From Ostrinia nubilalis (lineage: Eukaryota; Arthropoda; Insecta; Lepidoptera; Crambidae), in the NCBI RefSeq assembly GCF_963855985.1, contig NC_087096.1, positions 3,162,001-3,226,000 on the forward strand: DNA of 64,000 bases, read 5' to 3'. Both the position numbers and the translations under genes were made by a program. The notes under the pieces were generated by a model, which saw nothing but the letters and a program-made list of their open reading frames with translations, did no database searches and had not been told where the DNA came from. Positions 37,601-49,600 of the stretch are shown piece after piece (positions within the stretch are counted from its first letter, which is position 1; every line of letters begins with the position of its first letter).

Positions 37601-40600
37601 GATTCAGGGGCATGCGATGCATGCTTATAGATATTTTCGCTTATCAGGGAGCTGAAGATTAATGGTAATTAATTATTCTATGATAAACTCATTTCTAATA
37701 GGCATGATCAAAGTAAAGCTTATAGAGTTAGATTGTCTACGCCAATTTACTTCAGTTTATAAAAAATGATATTTCTATTTCTCAAAGAAATTCATACATC
37801 ATGCTGGAAGTTTCTGACGGTGACTGGTTCAAAATTATAGTGAACTCCCCGAACCGTTAAATCACAATATATGACTACCACGAACCCGAGGCGCGAGCTG
37901 CGCTTGTCGCTTGTCTTCGGCGCGCGCGCATGTTTATACCAGATACGAGGCCTGCAGGTGCCACGAGCTTTCTAATCCAACCCCGCAAAAACCAACCTTA
38001 CTACAACGCAATAAGGGAGTTTCTGATATTCGTGAAATACAGGAGACATTTGGAACAAGGTATGGTGAGAGACTAATGAGGGAGACGACGCGCGATTGTC
38101 GTTTGACCTTAGGCAAATGCAAATTGGGTTGACGCGGAACTGTTTAAAAATAAAGGGTGGCCAATAAAAGCTTGTGCAAGGCGATTGTGTGCATTCCGGA
38201 ATAGATCTTGAGATAATTTAAATCCAGTTGAAATATTTCGCTAGGTTTATTCGGAGGATGCGAGCCATCTTCCTAGTTTTGAAATAATACTTTAGAAAGA
38301 TAAAATAGTAGTACTTATCGCTTAAAAGGCATAGAACGGGAAAAAATCGATGTAGAACGATGTTTCTAAAAATTATTTCACGTTACGCGTAATTCCAAAA
38401 GCTGCTTTCAGTGACGAACAGAATTCTAAATGAGCATAGCCGTGAGCCAAAAGATGTATTAACATTTTTTTTTCTTAACGCAACATAGGAATTACATATT
38501 TCCTACAGATAGAATAAAATTGAACAGGAAGCACATTTTTCTTTAGCTTATTTCGCAAAATATCGATATCCAAGAAAGTCTGTCTTGCTTAATAAGTCCA
38601 GGAACCTACAATTTTGACATTGCAATACAACGCGGCGTACGTCTACCCGCACGGAATGTCGAATAGTTCGCTATTGCTTTTATAGGGGACCTTTAGAAAT
38701 GGGCAATGCCGCGTCAAAGAACACGGCCGCGTGGGCGAATCGGGCGCGGATCGCACATGCAAATTGCTTGCCCAGCCGTGGGCTGTGGGCATGCCGCGCA
38801 GTGACATTCAGAATAACCCTAATACCGGGCCATTGATGCATTCAATACAAAATGCGTTTGGGATCCAATATCTAGCCGCATAACGAATTGACTCGTGCCG
38901 TGTATTGCTAATAAATCGAAGCTTTCATTTTGATATATTTCTATACTGCGCTCCAATTAAAACTATACAGGGTGTTAGGTAAATGGGTATATGAGCCGAC
39001 ACTAGCCCATGTTAACATACGCATATAAATAGTGTGGTGAAGTCAGAATTTTGATATCATCATTTTAATTTTTTTAATTTCATACAAAATAAATTTTATA
39101 AAATCCGATTTGTATGAAAATTAAAATAATTAAAATGAAGATATCAATTTTCTAACTTCACCATACCATTTATATGCCCATGTTAACATGGGCTAGTCAG
39201 GGCCGCGCCGACCGCCGCCAGCGCCTGTGTGCGGAACCTATGAAGCGCCTCTTTTCTAATGAATCGTCATAAAAAAACGAATTTTAATTTTTAACGAATA
39301 TTTTAATTGTTAATTTTGACTAAAATAAATGTTCTCCAGTTTTACAGTACTTAGATAATATTATCATAAGTGTATTATAACTGGAAACCACTTAGGAATT
39401 AGGATACTAAATAGGTAAATCCCGTTCGTTCTACTTGCCAATTACTACGAAAAGGAAAACTCGAACTAAATTTTTACATACTTAATACAATGAATTGTAT
39501 ACTTAAATATTAATAACAAAGAAGCTGACTTTTTTTTAATCATAATAATACTAATATGACTATTATGTACCTACCTATGCTATGTTTAAAAAAACAGCAA
39601 GTCTAACATTTGCAAGAATATTTTAATCATACTTAAATTATAATACAGGGTTTGGCGGACAAACTTTAGCCAAACTTCGTGGGTGTATAGTGTATAGGTA
39701 AGGTCATTTTAAGAATACAAGTTCGCCCATTTGACCCTAAGTGGTAATTTTTTTAATTGATATTTTTGTTTTCATTTAATTTTTTCCGAAATTTGACCTA
39801 AAAACTGCTTTTTTTTCTCGCGTGTTTTCAATCGCTTTTATTATTTTAATATCGAACATGTCTTTAGTCAAGTAAAATACATTTCAGATCCAGATAATGA
39901 TTGGATAGCTAGTTACGAGCCGCCAAAGTTTAACAAAAGTACAAACCACGATAAAAAATTCAACTTGGAATTCTATTTAAAAAAAATAATTAAAGTTTTA
40001 ATCGGGACATCCTAACATGGTGTCCCGATTAAAACTGAGCGGGCGCCCTTTTATCACACTTTTTTCTTTTATTTTATTACTTTTATGTTTTTGCTGTGTG
40101 TTTAATAGTCTTTTATTATTTATAGTTTGTCCTTTTTCTACCTTAGCTTAAAAGCTGGAAAATTTAAGATCAGCTACGGGATATTAATTATTATTATTTT
40201 GATTTTTTGTATGGAAAAATTACATTGTTTTGCGTAGGCAAATACTTATCTAATTTGATTGCAATCAATTCAATCATTATCTGGGTTACTTATCTAATTC
40301 AATCATTATCTGGATCTGAAATTTATTTTATTTGACTAAAGACATATTCGATATTAATATCAAATAAAAAATGCGGTTGAAAACATGCAAGAAAAAACAT
40401 TGAAACAGGTTTTAGGTCATATTTTGGAAAAAAATAAATATAAACAAAAACATCAATTAATAAAAAAGTAGGTCACTTAGGGTAAAATGGGCGAACTTGT
40501 ATTCTTAAAATGACCTTACCTATACACCCACGAAGTTTGTCTAACCTTCCGCCAAACACCCTGTATACTGTGGTTTTGACTTGGCTATCTCTTTCGTTAA

Positions 40601-43600
40601 AATCCCCGTGGGCGGGGAATCCCCGGGACCCCATCCCGCTTGTGTCGCAACTCGCACGCATCGCATCGGGTTGCGTTCATAAACTCACTCATAGTCATAA
40701 AAATTTTGTATTACAAACTCGGCGCCTCTACGGTTCAAAATAACTATACTTTATTTGAGGTTCAAAAGAAACGGCGGCGTTTTACGTTGAGCTCGTAAGT
40801 AATGTAAACTAAAACCCTATGCGCTTAGGTTTTATTAATCTAAGCCTAAGCGTAAAAATGAAACCATACACTTGAATCATAATAAACATATAAATATTGA
40901 GAGACTTGTTTAATAAGCATAATATTTGTTTTGTTGTGTACAAGGCTTATGTTGCGCATACTGTACCTACTTACTTATCGATACTCCATTTAAAAAAAAA
41001 TTGGTGGCAGTAGCGGCGCGGCGCCCCTATTGTCTTGGCGCCTGTGTGCGCCGCACACATCGCACACAGGGGCGGCGCGGCCCTGGGGCTAGTGTCGGCT
41101 CATATACCCATTTACCTAACACCCTGTATAGGTACTAACATAGTTTTCTATTTAGAACAGAATCGATTAGCTCCAACGGAATCAAATACGGATTGGACGG
41201 ATCGGATTCATTCGTGTAAAATTACAAGAAACGATTTAAGGACACTGGGTCAAAGTTCTTCTATAAACTTGCCACAAGCAAAGATAACATAAATCAAAGA
41301 CAACATTATTTTCCATGGACACGTGTAACAACAGTTCTGGAGTAAACGGCAAAAATACAGCGTGTGTTAACATTAAACCTAAACGGAATACCTTCGAGGC
41401 GTAATCTGTACCCATCTCGCGAATTACATGCCCCAGAGAATGGGTTCAACCAACGGTACCGTTTACTAATTCATAATCTCTAAACACATTTAAAAGCTAA
41501 CCATAACAAGAGAGCATTAAAAGCTCCACAAAGGTAAATGAGAATAAAATATCATCTCACTTGTCTTCGGCATGCAAATGCGCGCGGCGCGGGCGCATTA
41601 AAATGCAAGATGGCGGAAGCGGCACGCGAGGTCGCGGGGTCGCCGGTATCGCCACGCGCCATTGTCCAGGCTACCGAGTAGGGTGGATATGATTTATGGT
41701 AAGACTTGGAAACTAATGCAAAACCGCTTATGAGTAAGCCAGTTAAACGTGCCAACGGCCAATGGTTAGTAGTTAGGTAGGCGTATTGAAAGAGAAACGA
41801 GATTTCTATTTTTATTTTGAACTACATGATGGTATCAAATTACCTTACTAACTATTAACGAACAATCAGAAAACAATCCTACCATGATGCTGATTAGCAA
41901 ATTTGCCCAAAATTCATATATCCAGACTGATGATTACAAAGAAAACGTTGGATGTACTACTCAGGACTTCAGAATGAGACGTCACTCTGCAATTTCTAAA
42001 CCAAAAATTATTAGTCTCAGACAAAACTTGGTCTTAGGGGACAGATACTAAGTAAAGATTTTGATTGTCAAAGACACACAAAAGCATTAAAATGTAAGAT
42101 GGCGGAAGTGGCGCACAAGAGGTCAGCCACGCGCCATTGTCCAGGCTTCCGAATAGGGTGGCCATTAAAAGAACCAAAAACTAATCTGTCAAAAAATACT
42201 CAAGTGACCGAAATAACGTGGTGCGAGCAATAGAGGAGGGGCGAGCAATCCCATTTAGGTGATAAGGAATCAAATTTTGTGTGAACTTGAAGCATTAAAT
42301 ATCTATCAAAGTGATGGACGCAGCGCTACTGATGATGTGATGCTTTATTTCTAGCCTTGATAGTATCGTAAGTGCTACATAGAATAATATTAACGGGCCA
42401 TAATTTTTGATAGCTGTCACGGGATCCTAATCCTTTCTAAACCATGGCTACCCTACAGCTATCTTCTCACGATCCGCAAAATCGCAGCGTACAATGGAAG
42501 CGCTCGCTAAAACTAGACCCATTGAAACGTTGGGCGGCCATGGAATTATTTGGGTAATGAGCTATTTACCGTAACACTAGTGCGGACTCGATGCAAATGC
42601 ATCGGCAGTACCAGAAATAATAATGAAGTACGATGCGGCCAGCTAAAATGACCCTTAAGTAAACCAAGGTCTGTGCATAGGACTCTCGATCCGTAGGTTC
42701 TGGGGTAAACAGTCCCAGAGACTGACTACTTGATTGAACTGACAGAAAATCAACTCTCGATTTTGAGCTCTAATAAACTAAATAAAATTATTATACCTGT
42801 AAGTCCTGCTCTATTTCAACTGCCACACACAATTTATAAAAAAAACATAAATTACTATTTATGAAAATAATATTGAAAATTATAAAAAAAGAATGAAAAA
42901 AAGTTGGAGCGATAAATGAAAATGTTTACAGAATACAAACTTACAAGTTTGCATTCTTGTAAATTAATTTCAACAATATGACTCCAACAACAAGATGTGA
43001 AATAAAACAAATATACAGCCAAAACATTGTTTATTTTAGTGCCATAAAATGGAAATCAAAAAGGGGAAAACACAATGAGATCTTATTTAATACCTTATTG
43101 TTAGAGTCAACCTGTTGAAAAAAGTAAAAATATTCTAAAAGTAAAAAAAAACCTACAGCTAATATCATTTAAATTGTATTAGGACACTTTATGTATCACT
43201 ACTACACATGACTGTTACTAAAAATAACAATTAAAACACGAAAAATTGGCTCTCAAGCCTGAGATTTCAATATAACGAGAAAATTTATGAACATCTCCAA
43301 TAAAATATTTTTCAATATTTAATTTAAATTCAAATAATTTTAACTTTATGTTTGAATAAGTATTTGAGCCTCCATTTTTATAAGAATATTTTAATTTACC
43401 AACACGTTTACAATAAAGTCTTTTTAAATATAAATATCACATTAAAACGGAATAATATCACGGTTGTCCAAAGCCTTCACAAATATTCATAATATTTTTA
43501 TTACTAAAATAAAAAAATATCCAAAAGTTCACTTAATATCTAGGAATTCTTATATTACGTAAAAACGCAAAATACCAATGTAAAATACCCAATTGGTAAT

Positions 43601-46600
43601 GACAGTCAATACTTTTCAAACATCGACGTCGAAATGTATGTAACCATGCAATATTTCTACTTAGGAAGCCTGCTTCACAAAAAAGATATAAAATTAAACA
43701 AATGACAAATACCTACTCCTCCTAATTCAAATAATCACCACATAACATTTCAAAGGAATTTGAAACTTACAAACTAAATCGAATCATTAAAAGAGATCCA
43801 AACTATTCGAATGCAACACACAACACAAATACACATAATAATATCAAGCAGATAAAGAAATTTACTGGAAAAATACCCTCTAACCTCATAAGGCTCCTAA
43901 CATAAGACACCCTACCCCCCTGCCTAACGTTAATGAGGAGAAAAGAAATTCACCAACCAGTGCTGTAGACAATGTAACATCGATTGATCCGATGAATTTT
44001 CGTCATCGCTTCCATACCCATACTTATAGACAATTTGTCACATATTATTATGTATCCCTATCTTCAAAGGTTCAGTCAAACCAACGCGATCACAAGCGAT
44101 CAGCCGGCGTGCAGCGATGGAGATCTGACTTAACGTGTATTCGCGTTGGTTTGGCTGCACCTTAAATAAATTCAATATTCATTTATGGTCAAACTCAACT
44201 CAATTCAAACTACTTGACGACTGCCTTTACAGTTTAGTAATAATAATATTCGAGTCATTTTTAATTTCGACGAACCGACTCGTAACCGTATCATTGACAT
44301 GTGCTGTCAATGACGATTGGTAAGTATGGACTACTGCTTTTTTGGAATTTCGTTTTGGAATGCAAAAAAAAGTTAAAAACGCTACGTTTTTGCGTAAAGC
44401 GATCAGTCAAATTACTAACGATATACCTAAAATTATTTTGTAAAAAACCTCGTGATTGTAGAGCCACCCGGTGGCAACATAAATCCTCGATATTGATAAC
44501 TACAAGGCGCTCATGTCTAATAACAATCACCGCTCCAGTGACACAAATATGCGTGTATACGCGGGTACAATACGTGTTTCCAGTGCAAGAACCACGCGTA
44601 ACAGACAACACCAAATAAAAGTAGAAATACGCACACTTGCTTCACTGGCGATGGATGCCGATGATCGTGGAACTGTGAACAAAGAAGTATTGTTAATAAA
44701 AATAAAAGAGATAATTCGGTATAATAGATAAGATCAGGTAAAAAATTAAAAATCAATCATGGCAACTTTAGATTTTTTTTATCATAATGTAACAGAATAT
44801 TTTTTATTTTATTTTTATCTGATCAAAACTAGATCACGCTGGAATACATGTAACATAAACCTTGTAGCCAAGTCATAAAGCATAATTTACCTTGGCTAGC
44901 GCGTGCTTGTACCGGACGAAGGGCACCAGCTTAGTGCGCGAGTGGTGCGCGAGCGCACGCATGACGTCACGCGCCTGGTCGCGCCGCGACAGCGCGATGA
45001 TGGCCGTCGTGTCGTCTATGAACTGAACTGTGACTGGTCCTGTGGAGCGGAGGAGGAATTAAACTCACTGCAAGTATTTTAATTGATTTTTTTTTATTTT
45101 ATTAAAAATTATCATTACTTCAGGTAAATAAAATCCCACCAAAAACATTCTATAAAAAACTAGCCAAGTCTCGATGGAGCTGCTTGTTTATCTCTAAAAA
45201 GTAATGAAATCTAGACAAAGTCGTGCCAAGTTTTCCATCGTCAATGGGTAGCGGTTCTGGCGACAGATTGGTGCAATGGTGTCATGGAGCACCTGGTTTT
45301 GTCACCCTTCAACGGCCAAGTCACACAACATTAACTACAGGGTGTTTGGTAAATGGGTATATGAGCGGACACTAGCCCATGTTAACATGGGCATATAAAT
45401 GGTATGGTGAAGTCAGAAATTTGATATCATCATTTTATTTTTTTAAATTTTCATACAAAATAAATTTTAAAAATCCGATTTGTATGAAAATTAAAATAAT
45501 TAAAATGAAGACATCAATTTTCTGACTTCACCATACCATTTATATGCCCATGTTAACATGGGCTAGTGTCGGCTCATATACCCATTTACCAAACACCCTG
45601 TATAATAATAAAGAAATCGCAGTAAGGAACCATAGACTTGGCACGACTTTGTCTAGATTTCATTACTTTTTAGAGATAAACAAGCAGCTCCATCGAGACT
45701 TGGCTAGTTTTTTATAGAATGTTTTTGGTGGGATTTCACTTCTTTTTGTAGAAAGTGGCAAAATTATTTAACGTCGTCGTTTTATCGACATTTTTTTACG
45801 ATATCTATTAAACACAAATAAACTCAACGACCTTTAAAATGGACAACGAATCAGAATTGTTTTAATATCATAACCTTAGCGAACCTTACAATATAATAAA
45901 CGAAATCAACGAAATGCAAATTACACAACATTCAACTTAATCGACGGGGGGCTCTAGAAAGGAAAAAAATCTGGACACCGCTTGCCAGTGCTAGCGCCAT
46001 CTAGCGGTGAGCGATACAGGCGAACACCACGGTGCCGGAGTAGTATTGATTATGAATGTGGTGTTACTCCAGATCTTCGATTTTCCTAGTTTTTATAGTT
46101 TTCCCTTTATGTGGCCATTAAACCCTAACTCTGTACCAAATTTCAGCTCTCTGAGTTTATGGGAAGTACTAGTTCTATTTTGATGATCATCAGTGAGTGA
46201 GTGAGTGTCGTAAATGCGAAACTTTGCTTTCGCTTAACTTCGGAACTAAATGACCTACAGACTTGAAATTTTGGATTTTAAGTATGTGATTATAGCTTAC
46301 TAGATGACGAAAATTTCTGCGTTCTGGTCTTATCCAGAGGTTCTCAAATAGGGGCCTGAAAATGCGGCGAAATGGTTCCAGTAAAGGATGGTACGACAGT
46401 GTTTGCTTCGCGCTCGACTTGGCGGGGGCACTGCCGTGCCCCCAGATAATAATAAGGTAGCTTGAGCCCCGCCCCGCTTCCAGCGGATGAACTACATAGT
46501 TTTAATTTTTTTATGTATATCCATATTTTTATTTTTGGTAGGTAATTTACATGTAGTGAAAAAAAACTAAGGACGAAGTGAATTAAACTATAATAATAAA

Positions 46601-49600
46601 ATATTACCTACATACTGAAAAATTATATCCCTTAAATAATGTAAATATATTTAAAAAGTATTTAATATGACTGCAGTGCTACGATCTCGTTCTACAAGTG
46701 CCCCACCAAATGACGTCGTGGCTTGGAGGGGAGAGCACATCGTAGCAGCGTAGTCATTCCGCTATGGACTGTCGAAGCGAACGGACGTCTAAGTGGACTG
46801 GAAAGTTGTCGTTTTTTTTTACGTTTTTTTTGCTTAATGTAATATTTTTTGTGTGATAAAGTGAGTGTAATTATTTTTAAGAAATAAACCGAAAATACCG
46901 CGCGCGCCGGCATACAGTTATCAATACAGTTAATTCAGTGCAAAATGATTGTGTATTCCACGGCACGCCCGAGCAACTGTGCGAGCAGATCAGGCGTTTT
47001 CTACACAAACTTAGGTAAGTACTTTCTATTCTTTCTATACAGGGTGTTAGGTAAATGGGTATATGAGCCGACACTAGACCATGTTAACATGGTCATATAA
47101 ATGGTATGGTGAAGTCAGAAATTTGATATCATCATTCTGATTTTTTTAATTTTCAAACAAAATAAATTTTATAAAATCCGATTTGTATGAAAATTAAAAT
47201 AATTAAAATGAAGATATCAATTTTCTGACTTCACCATACCATTTATATGACCATGTTAACATGGGCTAGTGTCTGCTCATATACCCATTTACCTAACACC
47301 CTGTATATTAAGTCTTATTTCTTTTTATGAAATTATTTTCTATTGTTTGCAACTGTTTGAGTGGCAGTGTAATCACATAAATGTTACGGGTCTATGTTTA
47401 TTAAGTAACCTTTGTATACCAACATGGAGCAATAAAGATTTTGAAATATAAAATACAAATAACTCACCGAAAGGGCTAAACAGCTGATTGATGTCAGTCC
47501 TGAGCCACTCCCTGGGGAAGGTCAGGTGGAACACGTGGTCTCTCGAAGGTGATGCTGGGAAAGGAAATCAATTATTAAAAAAGTAGCAAGTGAAAAATTA
47601 ATTTTGTTGTAAAAAGATTTAGACCATCAGGAGTACTCACGGTCGTCGCCATTGAAGTTCATGTAGGGCGAGTCTTGGTGCGCGGTCTTCGCTAAGAACA
47701 GCTTGTTAAGGAACGGCTTCAGCACAGGACAGTTGGGTAGTACGCGGCTAGAGTCTTCGCCCCTCATCTTACAGAGGTCCAAGTACCTATAAGGCTAGGA
47801 TTTATTAACAGGAGTACTCACGGTCATCTCCATTGAAGTTCATGTAGGGTGAGTCCTGGTGCGCAGTCTTGGCCAAGAACAGCTTGTTAAGGAACGGCTT
47901 CAGCACAGGACAGTTAGGCAATACGCGGCCGGAGTCCTCGCCCCTCATCTTGCAGAGATGCGAGTACATCGAGAGGAAGCAGAGACCCGTGACGTAGGCG
48001 TCGTAACCAGCCTCGTGGTTCTTGTCTTCCGAGCGACAGTAGCCGCGGCCATCTTTTGACTCTAAAGTTTTAAAGGAATGTCATCATCTTCATTATGTCA
48101 CTTAATAATTTGCCACACTGGATACGTTCTCGGTTTGCGGTCAGGTCAAAGCGAACGTAGCGCGTATCATGTTTAAACAACATTGTCTGTCTCTTTACAT
48201 TTTGTATTGATGCGATCTGAAAGTGCGGGCAAAGAACGCAAACTGACAGGTGCGGGTTACGTGTTCATTTGACCTGATCGCAGGCTGCATCCAATGTGAC
48301 AATGCTTTAGTCTCCAGTACAGAAAGACGATCCTCTACATATATTTATAACCAACGCAAAAGAAACAAAGATCTAACTCCCCGTGCTGGCTAGACTAGTT
48401 GGGGAGAAAAGGAATGTGATAAACATTGTGACATCTTATGTCGTTGTAACTTGTAGTAGGTGGTATTTTGGAACAAAAAAATGACTAAACCACCATCCCA
48501 ATATTTCCAAAGTAAGATATCCATAACGTTAGTCGCGACATTTCAAAATCTAAAAAATAATGTGATCACTGGCGCAAGCCAATGCGATCACTTGCAAAAA
48601 TTGTAAGCAATAATACAGGTTTAACGTCTCCCATGTCTTGTACTGCGTTATAAAGCATTTCTGAAAAATTGAAATGTCACCGCGAGTTAAATACGTACAC
48701 CGCCATCTAACTGACGGAGACGGCATCACATCCTACTTATACATTTATGTTGCTATTTAAAGTCCAGCTGAATTTAAAGAATACAAAATCAAACCTTTTG
48801 TCGAAAAAGTGCCAGAGAATAATAATAATGTTAATACTACAACTTTGCTTGGGCATGGCGTTCCTCCATTGTTTTTAGTCTTTCATCGTATGTAACTATT
48901 AAATTTTTTCAAGCTAAAAATTAGTGTCAAGGCTCGCGTTAGCTCGATTTATACTGAGCGAGCAGGCACCTATTTGGCTCTAAAGTTTTTGCTGTCTGTA
49001 TTATGTTCAGATTTTTGTATTTTTTTGTGTCAAGTAAAGTTAATCTTGAAAAACTAAATTAATATTACCTGTCACGGGCATCGAGAAGGGCTCTTCGGCC
49101 AGGGTGGTGAAAAGGTGCTGCAGCACGCTGGAATTCACCCTGTCCTTGAAGGGCGGCAGGCTCGACATGTACTTCGTGTCTAGCAAGCTGGAACAAATAA
49201 TAAATTAAATACCTACTATTTCTTTTTTCTTTTCAAGCAGCTTGCCTAAATTCAGTGACTTGTGATAAAATATTTTCTTGATACTCAAACAAGAGAGCAC
49301 TAGAGCAGCTGTAGCTCGGAAAGCGAAAGGAAGTGGGTTCGATTCCCACCTTAGGCTATGATTTTTTCCAAGTAACATAAAATTTAAGTTCTGGGACTCT
49401 AAATGCTAAAAAAAAATTAAAAACTACTCAAACAAGCTTTTGAAACAAACTCAAGGCTCAAGGCATAGAATTGACAAAATGGTACAATTTTCAATTCAAT
49501 CCACTGAGACCTCGCGCGCAGTTTGAAGTTTGAAGATTTTTTTTATAATAAAAAATACAGTAATTTTTTCATGAATGAAATTACGTCAAAATGAAATAGA

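Larger units (their letters stand above)
38968..41126. mobile_element. TA-MITE copy B, interrupted by hAT
   Basis: The same family as the 4728 copy. It starts at 38968 after TA and ends at 41126 before TA. It is split by the hAT-like element at 39198-41085. The two MITE parts (38968-39197 and 41086-41126) rejoin exactly when the insert and one copy of the 8-bp duplication gggctagt are removed. Confidence 0.9.
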
